A DNA stretch of 64,000 bases from DATAXV01 sp036272915 (lineage in GTDB: Bacteria; Chloroflexota; Dormibacteria; Dormibacterales; Dormibacteraceae), in assembly GCA_036272915.1 (NCBI GenBank), contig DATAXV010000202.1:1-64000 (forward strand). The letters run 5' to 3'. Below, one piece after another: positions 1 to 8,445 of this stretch. Positions within the stretch are counted from its first letter, which is position 1; every line of letters starts with the position of its first letter. The notes under the pieces are model-generated. The model made no database searches and was not told the DNA's origin. It saw nothing but the letters and a program-made list of their open reading frames with translations. Made by a program: the position numbers and the translations under genes.

Positions 1-5
1 CAAGC

Positions 6-1586
6 TCAGCCGCCCTTCCGGGGGTGGCGGGGAACGTGGATTCGCTCCCCCCTCGGGCTGGGCGCCATCGAGGGCGCGGGTGCCGGGCGCCGGCTCGGCG
101 CACGTTCCAGCGGCTCCCAGGCCGGCTGCTTGCGGAAGCGGCGGTAGAGGATGAAGACGACCACGCCCAGCGCCACCCAGCCTCCGAAGATGTACGTCGA
201 CGAGGCGATGTTCTGGAGCAGCAGCTGGGTGAAGACGGCGCCGATGAAGAGGGCCCCGATCACCGAGAGGACCGGGATCTCCGAGCCCCGCCAGCGGATG
301 TTCAGCGGCATCTTGAAGGGCCGGTGGAGGTCGGGGTCGACGTAGCGCAGGCGCATCACCGCCAGGTGGGCGATGCAGAAGGCGAAGGTGGCGGCCAGCG
401 AGTAGACGGCGGCCATCTGGTCGATGCGGTTGCCGAGGATGAGAATCGAGGCGCCGATGCCGAAGACGATGATCGAGACGAACGGGGTCTTGAAGCGCGG
501 GTGGAGGCGGGAGAAGGCGCGCGGGAAGAGGTCGTGGCTGGCCAGCGAGTAGCTCAGCCGGGAGATGCCGATCAGCCCCGCGTTGGTGGCGATGACGAGG
601 ATGGTGAACGCGAGGATCGCGACCCAGACCCCGGCGGCGTGGGCGAGCCAGGCCGGGTGCAGCTTGCTGACGATGCCGGAGACGGGGTCGTTCCGCCAGT
701 GGGAGCCGCCCAGCGCGGTGACGTACTGGTGGGTCTGGGGATCGATGTGGACGGGGAAGACGCTCATCCCGATCGTGGGCAGGAAGGCGGAGACGAAGAG
801 CACGGCGATGATGACGAAGAAGGTCGCCCGTGGCACCGTGCGGCCCGGGTTGCGCGCCTCCTCCGACATGTTGGAGATGGTCTCGATCCCGGTGTAGCTG
901 ACCATGGCCAGGGAGATGCTGGCCAGGAAGTTGCCCCAGGTCGGCGCCACCCCGAGGTGGATGTTGCTGAGGACGACCCGGAAGTTGAGCAGCAGCACGG
1001 CGCCGAGCACGACCAGGACCAGCTGGGTGCTGAGGTCGAGCAGGGCCAGGAAGAGGTTCATCACGCTCGACTCCTGGATGCCGACCACGTTGAGCACGAT
1101 CAGCAGGCCGACCAGCAGCACCGTCACCAGCACGTGCCAGAGCGGCGTGTTGAGCACCAGCAGCGCGGGCACGTAGGTGCCCAGCGCGGAGAGGTAGGCG
1201 ACCGCGGTGTAGGCGGAGATCGAGACCGTGGCCGTGTAGTTGAGCAGCTGGATCCAGCCGACGATGAAGCCGATGGGGACGTTGAAGGCCTTGCGGGCGA
1301 AGCTGGAGCTGCCGCCGGCGTGAGGCATCGCCGCCGTGCCCTCGGCGTAGTTGAGGGCGGTGGTGACGAAGATGCAGCCGGCGAGGAGCAGCGCCAGCGG
1401 GGTGAGACCGAGGGCGAAGGCGGCGGTGACGCCGAGGGCGTAGTAGATGCTCGACCCGACGTTGCCGTAGCAGGCGGAGAAGAGGGCGCCGGTGCCCAGG
1501 GTGCGAGGCAGCTTGGCCCGGCGCCGCATGACCATGCGCAGATCGCCGGGACGCCGGCCGTGGCGCGGCTTCGCTGCGTCGTCCAT
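6..1586 (-). CDS. APC-family amino-acid permease
   Basis: This 526-residue membrane protein of the amino acid-polyamine-organocation superfamily probably imports an amino acid or amine by cation symport. About 12 hydrophobic segments run from residue 35 to 495. They begin with the helix containing GNVGSSIYYALG, the unwound substrate-binding helix typical of the family, and the SMSEEARNPGRTVPRA-like loop after helix 6 is also typical. The tail is a basic, Pro-rich cytoplasmic stretch. The ATG is preceded by a purine-rich GGGAGAGAG. The gene lies 17 nt downstream of the LOG-family gene and may be cotranscribed with it. The substrate cannot be told from sequence. Confidence 0.88.
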   Translation of the reverse strand: MDDAAKPRHGRRPGDLRMVMRRRAKLPRTLGTGALFSACYGNVGSSIYYALGVTAAFALGLTPLALLLAGCIFVTTALNYAEGTAAMPHAGGSSSFARKAFNVPIGFIVGWIQLLNYTATVSISAYTAVAYLSALGTYVPALLVLNTPLWHVLVTVLLVGLLIVLNVVGIQESSVMNLFLALLDLSTQLVLVVLGAVLLLNFRVVLSNIHLGVAPTWGNFLASISLAMVSYTGIETISNMSEEARNPGRTVPRATFFVIIAVLFVSAFLPTIGMSVFPVHIDPQTHQYVTALGGSHWRNDPVSGIVSKLHPAWLAHAAGVWVAILAFTILVIATNAGLIGISRLSYSLASHDLFPRAFSRLHPRFKTPFVSIIVFGIGASILILGNRIDQMAAVYSLAATFAFCIAHLAVMRLRYVDPDLHRPFKMPLNIRWRGSEIPVLSVIGALFIGAVFTQLLLQNIASSTYIFGGWVALGVVVFILYRRFRKQPAWEPLERAPSRRPAPAPSMAPSPRGERIHVPRHPRKGG

Positions 1587-1603
1587 AGGTCTCGCTCTCT
1601 CCC

Positions 1604-2350
1604 CTAGTCCTTCGCCGAGGTCGATCCGGGAACGTCGGCCGGCGGCCGGGTCGCGAGCACGGCCGCCTCCTCGACGTCGTCGGTCACGGTGATCAGGTCG
1701 AGGTCGGCCTCGGAGACCAGACCCCGGGCCAGCGTCTGATGGCGCAGCCAGCCGATCAGGTTCTTCCAGTAGGAGGAATCGAAGAGGACGATCGGGAAGT
1801 GCTCGATCTTGCCGGTCTGGGCCAGCGTCAGCGACTCGAAGAGCTCGTCGAGGGTCCCCAGCCCGCCCGGGAAGATGATGAACCCGCGGGCGTACTTGAC
1901 GAACATCATCTTGCGCACGAAGAAGTAGCGGAACTCGATGCCGACCTCGACATACGGGTTCATGTCCTGCTCATGGGGCAGCTCGATGTTGCAGCCAACG
2001 GAGAGGCCGCCGGCCTCGTAGCAGCCCTTGTTGACGGCCTCCATCAGCCCCGGGCCGCCGCCGGTGATCACTGCCACGCCACGCCGGGCCAGGGCCGCGC
2101 CCACCTCCGTCGCCGCCGCGTACATGGGGTCGTCGGGCCTCACCCGGGCCGAGCCGAAACAGCTGACTGCGGTGCCGACCTCGCCCAGCGCGTCGAAGCC
2201 CTCGACGAACTCGGAGAGGAAGCGGAGCACCCGCCAGGCGTCGGTGTGGTGCTCCAGCTCCGAGGGCGTCGGACGCCGGAGCAGCGCCCTGTCCGCGGGC
2301 GGGCGGGCACGGGGGACGAGGAGCGGGCCGGCCCGCCTACGCTCCCCCAT
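1604..2350 (-). CDS. LOG-family protein (TIGR00730 Rossmann fold)
   Basis: This is a 248-residue lysine-decarboxylase-like LOG protein. Such proteins bind nucleotides, and several hydrolyse nucleoside 5'-monophosphates such as cytokinin riboside phosphates to free base and ribose phosphate. The glycine loop GGGPGLMEA (about residues 97-105) and the family signature PGGLGTLDE (161-169) are both present. An N-terminal extension of about 45 residues is typical of the longer bacterial group. A GTG lies one codon upstream, but the ATG at 2350 has an AAGGAG-like site and is preferred. A TACACT box upstream could be the -10. Its real substrate is unknown. Confidence 0.88.
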   Translation of the reverse strand: MGERRRAGPLLVPRARPPADRALLRRPTPSELEHHTDAWRVLRFLSEFVEGFDALGEVGTAVSCFGSARVRPDDPMYAAATEVGAALARRGVAVITGGGPGLMEAVNKGCYEAGGLSVGCNIELPHEQDMNPYVEVGIEFRYFFVRKMMFVKYARGFIIFPGGLGTLDELFESLTLAQTGKIEHFPIVLFDSSYWKNLIGWLRHQTLARGLVSEADLDLITVTDDVEEAAVLATRPPADVPGSTSAKD

Positions 2351-2431
2351 CACAGGACTCCTTCACCATCGGGGCGTCGAACGGGAAACACACCCGGCGT
2401 AGTGTACGGTCGCCTCCCGACCCGACCCCCG

Positions 2432-3868
2432 TTACCAGCGGGTCAGGAACATTTTCTTGCGGGTGAGGAAGTCGACGCCGTCGGTGCCGTGCACGTGCAG
2501 GTCCCCGTAGAAGGAGCCCTTCCAGCCCGAGAAGGGGTAGAAGGCGAAGGGCTGGGCGACAGGCACGTTGACCCCAATCATGCCCGCCTCGACCCGCTCC
2601 CGGAACTCGCGCGCCGAGCGCCCGCTGCTGGTGAAGAGGACGGCCATGTTGCCCAGGCTGGAGCGGTTGGCACTGGCGATCGCATCCTCCAGGGTCGCCG
2701 CGCGGCGCACCGACAGGACCGGTCCGAAGATCTCGTCGACCGCGGCCGCCGTCCCCTCCTCGACGTCGTCGAGGAGAGTCGGGCCGAGGAAGAAGCCCTT
2801 CCGGGAGACCTGGGAACGGCCGTCGACGAGCACCTTCGCGCCCTGCGCCTCGCCCTTCTCCACGTAGCTGGCGACCCGGTCGCGATGCTCGCGCCGGATC
2901 AGCGGGCCGACGTCGACCCCGGCCTCGTCACCGGGCCCGACGCGCAAGCCCTCGGCGTAGGCGGCGAGAGGGTCCATCAGCCGGCTTCCCGCCTCCCCCA
3001 CCGCGACCACCACGCTCCCGGCCAGGCAGCGCTCGCCCGCGTTGCCGTAGGCGGAGCCGCAGATGGCGGGGATCGCGGTGGGGAGGTCGGCGTCGGGGAG
3101 GACGACGATGTGGTTCTTGGCGCCGCCCAGGGCCTGGACCCGCTTGCCGGTGGCCGCGGCCTCGCGGTAGACATGGGCCGCCACCGGGGCCGACCCGACG
3201 AAGGAGATGGCGCTGACGCCGGGGTGCTGGAGGAGGGCGGTGACCTCGTCGGCGGCGCCGTTGACGAGGTTGAAGACCCCCTCGGGGAAGCCCGCCTCGA
3301 GCAGCAGCTCGCCGAGGCGGACGGCGCCCAGCGGGGTACGCTCGGAGGGCTTGAGGATGAAGGTGTTGCCGCAGACCAGGGCCAGCGGGATCATCCACAG
3401 CGGGATCATCACCGGGAAGTTGAAGGGCGGTATCCCGGCGACCACGCCGACCGGGAAGCGATAGAGGTCCTGGTCGACGCCGCCGGCGACGTTGCGCAGG
3501 GTGCGGCCCTGCAGCAGCGTCGGGGCGCCGCAGGCGAAGTCGACCACCTCGATCCCGCGCCGGACCTCGCCCCTGGCCTCGTCCAGCGTCTTGCCGTGGT
3601 GGCGGGTGACGATGGCGGCCAGCTCCTCGGCGTGCTCCTCGAGCAGGGCCTTGAAGCGGAACATCAGCGCGGTCCGCTCGAGGATCGGCGTCCGCGACCA
3701 CTCGGGGAAGGCGGCGGCCGCGGCCTGGACGGCGCGATCGACCTCTCCCGCACCCGAGAGCGGCACCTGGTCGATGACCTCGCCACGGGCGGGATCGTAG
3801 ACGGGCAGGGTGCTTGTCTCCGGCCGCTCCCAGCGGCCACCGATCAGGTTTGGAACCACGAATGACAC
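2432..3868 (-). CDS. mmsA: CoA-acylating methylmalonate-semialdehyde dehydrogenase
   Basis: This is a 478-residue aldehyde dehydrogenase. The family oxidises methylmalonate or malonate semialdehyde with NAD+ and CoA to propionyl- or acetyl-CoA, at the end of valine, thymine or inositol breakdown. The catalytic Cys lies in GNAGERCLAG (Cys281). The usual general-base Glu segment reads ALGGAKNH with no Glu, as is normal for the CoA-dependent branch. The NAD-binding motif FILKPSERTP and full length are present. No other valine or inositol genes adjoin it, so its pathway here is open. It is separated from the LOG gene by about 80 nt. Confidence 0.92.
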   Translation of the reverse strand: MSFVVPNLIGGRWERPETSTLPVYDPARGEVIDQVPLSGAGEVDRAVQAAAAAFPEWSRTPILERTALMFRFKALLEEHAEELAAIVTRHHGKTLDEARGEVRRGIEVVDFACGAPTLLQGRTLRNVAGGVDQDLYRFPVGVVAGIPPFNFPVMIPLWMIPLALVCGNTFILKPSERTPLGAVRLGELLLEAGFPEGVFNLVNGAADEVTALLQHPGVSAISFVGSAPVAAHVYREAAATGKRVQALGGAKNHIVVLPDADLPTAIPAICGSAYGNAGERCLAGSVVVAVGEAGSRLMDPLAAYAEGLRVGPGDEAGVDVGPLIRREHRDRVASYVEKGEAQGAKVLVDGRSQVSRKGFFLGPTLLDDVEEGTAAAVDEIFGPVLSVRRAATLEDAIASANRSSLGNMAVLFTSSGRSAREFRERVEAGMIGVNVPVAQPFAFYPFSGWKGSFYGDLHVHGTDGVDFLTRKKMFLTRW

Positions 3869-3908
3869 GATATCGCGCCGCCCACTCGCAACACATGGGC
3901 CTCTCGGG

Positions 3909-3938
3909 TTGCCGCCCGCCGAGCGGGCATGCTATGCT
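3909..3938 (+). promoter_or_regulatory. Promoter of the 39-residue peptide gene
   Basis: TTGCCG (3909-3914) and TATGCT (3933-3938) are separated by 18 bp, with TG two bases before the -10 as in extended -10 promoters. Transcription would start near 3945, about 60 nt before the ATG at 4007. Seen in sequence; activity is inferred. Confidence 0.6.
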
Positions 3939-4006
3939 CCCGCACTGTTCACCGTGATCAGCGGTCCATCGCCGCAATATTGCATCGCTCTAGGGGGTAG
4001 ATATCA

Positions 4007-4126
4007 ATGCCTAGTCTTCCGCAGCTTCCTTTCGGTATGCCCGACCTCAGCAACTTCATGGGCATCGCCCAGTCCGTTGCCGGCCTGGTTCTCGGAATCG
4101 CTGCACAGCACGGTATCTCGGCGTAG
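4007..4126 (+). CDS. Small hydrophobic peptide (39 residues), unknown
   Basis: I do not recognise this gene. It encodes 39 residues: a Pro-rich start (MPSLPQLPFGMPDL), then a Gly/Ala-rich amphipathic or membrane helix (GIAQSVAGLVLGIAAQHG). There is no Cys, no cleavable signal and almost no charge. It qualifies as a gene because it is a complete expression unit: a sigma70-type promoter at 3909-3938, an AGGGGG ribosome site at 3992-3997 nine bases before the ATG, and a strong intrinsic terminator at 4142-4200 starting 15 nt after the TAG. It is monocistronic between mmsA and the gene at 4223. It could be a membrane-active peptide, a secreted amphipathic peptide, or the coding part of a dual-function small RNA. 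Confidence 0.6.
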   Translation: MPSLPQLPFGMPDLSNFMGIAQSVAGLVLGIAAQHGISA

Positions 4127-4141
4127 GTTCGCCGTCTGACG

Positions 4142-4200
4142 GACCCGGACGCGCGCCGGCCGCTTTGCGGCCGGCACTGGCGTCCGGGTCTTTCTTTTTT
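4142..4200 (+). terminator. Strong intrinsic terminator
   Basis: The outer stem GACCCGGACGC (4142-4152) pairs with GCGTCCGGGTC (4180-4190). The inner stem GCCGGCCGC (4155-4163) pairs with GCGGCCGGC (4167-4175) around a TTT loop. The run TTTCTTTTTT (4191-4200) follows. This is the clearest Rho-independent terminator in the window, and it ends the peptide transcript just before the next gene. Confidence 0.9.
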
Positions 4201-4209
4201 CCGGCAGCG

Positions 4210-4222
4210 TAGGGTCCGGCGC
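4210..4222 (+). promoter_or_regulatory. Leaderless -10 box for the gene at 4223
   Basis: TAGGGT (4210-4215) lies 7 nt before the ATG at 4223, so transcription would start at or next to the start codon. No Shine-Dalgarno sequence fits in this space, and no good -35 is visible. Confidence 0.5.
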
Positions 4223-4552
4223 ATGGACGAGACCTGGGTCCCCGACGCCTGCACCCTTCCGACCGTGGAGCAGCCGCTCCGCGTCGCCGAGTTCGGCTCC
4301 CTCGTCGCCTCCTCGCTGCGTGGCCTGGAGCACCCCTCCGCCACCCGCCTGGAGCTGACCCTGGCCGAGGAGGCCGCACCCATCGCGGCCGACCTCACCG
4401 CCCGCGAGAGCGCCTGCTGCTCCTTCTTCCGCTTCGATCTGGTGCCGGTGCCGGGCGCGGTCCGTCTGGTGATCGAGGTGCCCGAGGCGCAGACGGCGGT
4501 TCTCGACGCGCTGGCGACGCGGGCCGAGGCCAGGCTGGCCGGCACCGCCTGA
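4223..4552 (+). CDS. Conserved hypothetical protein with a vicinal Cys pair
   Basis: This soluble 109-residue protein has unknown function. It contains a conserved-looking ARESACCSFFRF segment (about residues 69-80) with adjacent cysteines, and an N-terminal motif WVPDACTLP with a third Cys. Similar small proteins are, to my knowledge, found in Actinobacteria, some near metal-responsive regulators. The Cys pair suggests thiol chemistry or metal binding, but this is inference. It appears leaderless and stands alone, converging with the large membrane protein gene 18 nt downstream. Confidence 0.7.
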   Translation: MDETWVPDACTLPTVEQPLRVAEFGSLVASSLRGLEHPSATRLELTLAEEAAPIAADLTARESACCSFFRFDLVPVPGAVRLVIEVPEAQTAVLDALATRAEARLAGTA

Positions 4553-4570
4553 GCGACGCCGGGGCCGGGC

Positions 4571-6865
4571 TCAGGCCCCGGGCTGTGGCTCCCCGTCCTC
4601 GACGCGCCCCGCGACCGGCGGCCGTTCCACCGCCGGCCTACCCCCATACAACCAGTGGCCGAGGTTGGCGAAGAAGAAGGTGAGGAGCAGGGGCGGGCCC
4701 ATGAGCAGGATCCCCAGCTGCGGCCACATGTCGCTCTCGAAGTCGGTCCCCTCCCCCGGCGGCGCGTGCAGCGAGGAGAAGAAGAGGACGGCGGTCGCGA
4801 CCATGATCACGTAGCCGAAGTAGAGCAGCACCCGCGAATGGCGGGGCACGTGCCAGCCCTGGAGGTTGGTGAGGTTCTCGCCCGACATGGCCACGTCCCA
4901 GAGGATGGCGAGGAGCAGGACGACGGCCTGGACCAGCGTGAAGCGGGCGCTGGCCTCGAGCGCGGTCTGGAAGACGTAGCTGTAGAGCAGGCGCAGCCCG
5001 AGGAAGCCGACGACCAGGATCAGGACCAGGCGCAGCGGCACCGCGTGCCGGCGCAGCCTGCCCGTTGCCACCACGAACGCCGCGTAGATCACGGACCCGA
5101 CCCCGATCGCCCAGTCCATCAGGCTCATCGTCCCCGGCACGACGTGAGGGATGGTGTGGCCGATCAGGCCGTAGAACAGGTACTGCGCCCCGAAGGCGAG
5201 GAAGAAGATCCCGCTGGCGGCCAGGAAGAGCCCGCCGGTGGCCAGCTCTCCCCCCTCCAGGATGAAGATGACGCCGACGATCACGAGCGGAATCCAGAGG
5301 AAGGGGGCGAACGTGTAGATGGCGGGGAAGGTGGTGTTGCCGGTGGAGGTGTCGGAGCCGCTCACCTCGGGCTGCCAGCTGGCCAGGTCCTGGGCGAAGC
5401 GGGCGTCGTAGGCGCCGCCGGCGGCGTACGGGGCCGTCCCCGTCACCATCCAGAGCTCACCGTTCTCCTTCCTGGTCCAGGCCCTTCCCAGGAACAGCGA
5501 GCCGCCGCTGGTGAGCTCGAACCGCCGTTCCTGCCAGGCGCCGTGGACACCGGTGGAGGTGACCTCGACGGTGCCGTTCAGGGCGCGTGGACCGACCGTC
5601 TGCAGGAGGTCGGAGGTCGATCCCGACGAGGGCTCGGCGACGACCGTGAGGCGGGCGGGAAGGCCGGTCGGGTCGGTCGTGCCGAAGGTCCAGACGTCCG
5701 CCGCGCCGATCTGCTCCTGCCGCTCCGCGCTCCAGCCCCTCCCGTAGCTGATCGAGAAGACGGGGGCGGCGGCGTGCTGATAGCTCGTCGGCGTGGCGCT
5801 CTCGCCGCCGGTGCCCACGCTCACGGCGGACCCGACCAGGATGCAGGCGTAACCGGCCATCCCGGCGACGACGATGCTCCAGAAGGGCACGCTCGCCTTC
5901 GCCGCGCGACGCATCGCGGCGATGCCGAAGGCGGCGATCACGAGCAGCACGATGGTGCCGGGGATCAGGGCCAGGAGGCTGATCCGGAAGTCGTCGTCGA
6001 GAAGGTTCAGCGAGTACCAGATGGTCGCCCCTGCGGCCACCACCAGGAGCACGACCAGCCCGGCGCTGCCGACCAGGTCGCGCCGGTTGGCGACCGCCGT
6101 GCCGACCCGCCCCGCCACCACCTCCGCCCACTCGGCGAAGTCGGTGCCGGCGAGGTAGAGGAGCGGGATCAGCGCGAACTGCAGGGCGCTGAGCTGGAGG
6201 TTGACGGAGAAGCCGAAGTCGCCGGTGTGGGCGCCGACGGCGAAGGCGATGACGTAGAGGGCGGTGGTGGCGCCGACGAAGAACAGGAAGGTGGGCAGCT
6301 TGAGCCGTCGCCGGGGGTGGCGGTGGGGAGCGTTGCGATGGAAGTGGAAGCGGTCGACCACCCAGAGCGCCGCCGACATCGCCCAGACCAGGGCCAGGAG
6401 CAGGAGGATGCCGATGGCGGCGAAGAAGTTGCCCCCGCCCAGCCAGAGGGCGGCGTTGGAGAGGGTGAAGGCGATGAGGACCAGGATCCGCAGCACCAGG
6501 TGGCTGTGCATGGCCCCCGTGAGCAGGTAGGACCAGGCCAGCACCAGGAAGATTCCGGACGCGACCAGGACCGGGAGCGGGACCGTGATCACCTTCTCGC
6601 CCGAGGTCGTCACCGGAAGCAGCGGCCAGGGGAGGTCCTTGACCAGGATCAGGACCGCGGTGAGGATGACCGCGGCGATGGCGATCAGGGTCAGCGCGAG
6701 GAGGCCCCGATCCATCGAGTCGAAGCGGATCAGCTTCTCCTGGAGCGTGTGGGCGAGGCCGTGCTCGTGCTCGTTCTCCTCGCCTTCCTCCTCCTGGCCG
6801 TGCCGCTCTCCCTCCGCCGCCGCCTCCTCCTCGGGCGGCCTCGTCTCGTCGTCGCTGTCGCTCAT
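4571..6865 (-). CDS. Large polytopic membrane protein, unknown
   Basis: I cannot assign this 764-residue protein. A very acidic cytoplasmic N-terminus (residues 1-45, rich in Glu and His) is followed by about eight membrane helices. An extracytoplasmic domain of about 150 residues comes next (near 395-545, containing FSISYGRGWSAERQEQIG and several Trp). About seven more helices follow. The start MSDSDDE at 6865 was chosen because the frame upstream is Arg/Pro-rich and does not look coding. It has no obvious partner gene; the Crp-type regulator gene ends about 100 nt upstream on the same strand. It may be a sensor or transport-related protein. Confidence 0.72.
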   Translation of the reverse strand: MSDSDDETRPPEEEAAAEGERHGQEEEGEENEHEHGLAHTLQEKLIRFDSMDRGLLALTLIAIAAVILTAVLILVKDLPWPLLPVTTSGEKVITVPLPVLVASGIFLVLAWSYLLTGAMHSHLVLRILVLIAFTLSNAALWLGGGNFFAAIGILLLLALVWAMSAALWVVDRFHFHRNAPHRHPRRRLKLPTFLFFVGATTALYVIAFAVGAHTGDFGFSVNLQLSALQFALIPLLYLAGTDFAEWAEVVAGRVGTAVANRRDLVGSAGLVVLLVVAAGATIWYSLNLLDDDFRISLLALIPGTIVLLVIAAFGIAAMRRAAKASVPFWSIVVAGMAGYACILVGSAVSVGTGGESATPTSYQHAAAPVFSISYGRGWSAERQEQIGAADVWTFGTTDPTGLPARLTVVAEPSSGSTSDLLQTVGPRALNGTVEVTSTGVHGAWQERRFELTSGGSLFLGRAWTRKENGELWMVTGTAPYAAGGAYDARFAQDLASWQPEVSGSDTSTGNTTFPAIYTFAPFLWIPLVIVGVIFILEGGELATGGLFLAASGIFFLAFGAQYLFYGLIGHTIPHVVPGTMSLMDWAIGVGSVIYAAFVVATGRLRRHAVPLRLVLILVVGFLGLRLLYSYVFQTALEASARFTLVQAVVLLLAILWDVAMSGENLTNLQGWHVPRHSRVLLYFGYVIMVATAVLFFSSLHAPPGEGTDFESDMWPQLGILLMGPPLLLTFFFANLGHWLYGGRPAVERPPVAGRVEDGEPQPGA

Positions 6866-6966
6866 GCTCTCGACCCGGAACGGTAACCGATCCCGCCGGC
6901 GCCCCGCCCCGGGGCGGGGCTGGCCCGGGCGCCGCGCCGGATGCCGGGGCCGTCTCCGGCGCCGGG

Positions 6967-7785
6967 TCAGGCCCTGGCCTTGAGCGCCGCCGCTGCCGTG
7001 AGCTCGCCGGCGAGGACGACCCCCTTGCCGGCCAGTTCGCGCGCCCGCCGCCGGCGCCGCAGGTGGGCGAGCTCGATGGTCGGGCCGCGCCGCGGACCCA
7101 GCTCCTCGCGGAGCAGATCGGGGCGGAGCACGTGGAGCCGGCGGGCGCCGGTGGCGATCGCGCCCAGCGAGCGCAGGGCGGAGAGGCTGCGGGCGACCGC
7201 CTCCCTCGACGCCCCCACCGCGTCGGCCAGCTCCTGCTGGGAGAGCGGCAGCGTCGACATCTCGCCCGGCATCCGCCCGATCAGATCGAGGGCGTAGCCG
7301 GCGATCCGGGCCCGGACCGACCGGTGGTTGCCGAGCGCGGTCGCCTCGAGCTCGCTGCGGAGGCGCCGGGTGACCTCGGTGGCGACGGCCGTGGCCATGG
7401 CCGGGTCGTGCTGCGTCATCGTCCTCACCCTCTCCCAGTCGAGGGGCAGGAGACGGCACTCGCCCAGCGCCTGGGCGCCCTCGGAGCCGTCGGTGGCGAA
7501 GATCGAGCCCAGCCCGACGGTCTCGCCGGGGACGGCGTGGTGGACGACCAGCTGGCGGCCGTCGGAGGCGTGGATCGAGATCCGGACCAGGCCCTCGACC
7601 AGCAGCCAGAGGCGGGCGTCGCCGGGATGGAGCAGGAACGATCGGGCGGGCACCTCGATCACCGAGGAGTTGACGAGGAGCTCCTCGACCGTGCGCTGAG
7701 GAAGGTCGCCAAGGAAGCTGGCCAGAATGGCCTCATCAATTGTGCGATCCACCGCTGAGGGCGCCCCCGCAATGCGAAACAGCAT
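6967..7785 (-). CDS. Crp/Fnr-family transcription regulator
   Basis: This 272-residue regulator has an N-terminal cyclic-nucleotide-binding-type beta barrel (about residues 35-125, with PGETVGLGSIF) and a C-terminal winged helix. The recognition part is LPLSQQELADAVGASREAVARSL (180-202). No Cys cluster of the Fnr type is visible, so it is more Crp-like; the effector is unknown. About 40 C-terminal residues extend beyond the usual length. It is divergent from the TetR gene at 7837, and a palindrome (7775-7796) overlaps its start codon, suggesting autoregulation or cross-regulation. Confidence 0.88.
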   Translation of the reverse strand: MLFRIAGAPSAVDRTIDEAILASFLGDLPQRTVEELLVNSSVIEVPARSFLLHPGDARLWLLVEGLVRISIHASDGRQLVVHHAVPGETVGLGSIFATDGSEGAQALGECRLLPLDWERVRTMTQHDPAMATAVATEVTRRLRSELEATALGNHRSVRARIAGYALDLIGRMPGEMSTLPLSQQELADAVGASREAVARSLSALRSLGAIATGARRLHVLRPDLLREELGPRRGPTIELAHLRRRRRARELAGKGVVLAGELTAAAALKARA

Positions 7786-7802
7786 GCAGCGTTTCGTATA
7801 TT
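7775..7802. promoter_or_regulatory. Palindrome and -10 in the Crp/TetR divergent gap
   Basis: CGAAAC (7775-7780) and GTTTCG (7791-7796) form a perfect 6-10-6 inverted repeat over the start of the Crp-type gene. TATATT (7797-7802) directly follows and could be the -10 of the TetR gene at 7837. A protein bound here could block both divergent promoters. Which of the two regulators binds is unknown. Confidence 0.55.
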
Positions 7803-7836
7803 AGCCTGTGCAAGCTGGATGAGGAAACCGCAATCC

Positions 7837-8418
7837 ATGGGTAGGCCGCGCAACGCGGCGATGGACGAGGCGATCCGGCAGGTGACGATGGGGCTTCTGA
7901 GGGAGAGGGGCTACGGTCGGCTGCATCTGTCCGACGTGATCCGCCGCGCCGGCGTCAGCTCGGCGTCCGTCTACCGGCGCTGGCCGTCGAAGCGGCCGCT
8001 GGTGCTGGAGCTCGGCCGCCGCGCGCTCGCCGGCGCCCCGGCCCCGGCGGCGCCCTCGGTCCGCCAGGACCTGCTCGAGCTCCTCACCGCCTGGTCCCGG
8101 CCGGAGGCGCTGGTCTTCCTGCGATCCGCCCTCCCCGCCCTGATCGCGGAGGCCGCCCACGACGAGGACCTCGCCGCCGGGCTGCGCCAGCTGCTGGCCG
8201 GGCCACGCGACCAGGTGCGGGCCGTCCTCGCCCGCGCCGAGCCGGAGCTGGCGGTCGACCCGGGCCTGGTCCTCGACGTCCTCCTCGGCGGGCTGCTCGG
8301 CGCCCAGGGCACGGGCGACGCCGACTCGGCCGCGGCGCACCATCGCGCCCTGGTCAATCTGATCCTCGACGGGGCCGCCGCCGCTCAGGGCAAGCGCGAC
8401 CCCTCAGAAGTGGGTTAA
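7837..8418 (+). CDS. TetR-family transcription regulator
   Basis: This is a 193-residue repressor-type regulator. The N-terminal helix-turn-helix covers residues 8-55 (LHLSDVIRRAGVSSASVYRRWPSKR), and the C-terminal ligand domain (TetR_C-like) is Ala/Leu-rich. The ATG at 7837 is preferred over the in-frame ATG at 7819 because GAGGAAA (7821-7827) sits 9 nt before it and the protein then begins MGRPRNAA, a usual TetR opening. The YceI gene follows 27 nt downstream on the same strand and is a plausible cotranscribed target. Confidence 0.88.
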   Translation: MGRPRNAAMDEAIRQVTMGLLRERGYGRLHLSDVIRRAGVSSASVYRRWPSKRPLVLELGRRALAGAPAPAAPSVRQDLLELLTAWSRPEALVFLRSALPALIAEAAHDEDLAAGLRQLLAGPRDQVRAVLARAEPELAVDPGLVLDVLLGGLLGAQGTGDADSAAAHHRALVNLILDGAAAAQGKRDPSEVG

Positions 8419-8445
8419 TTGGGTGGTGCAAGGAGGACAGGTCCG

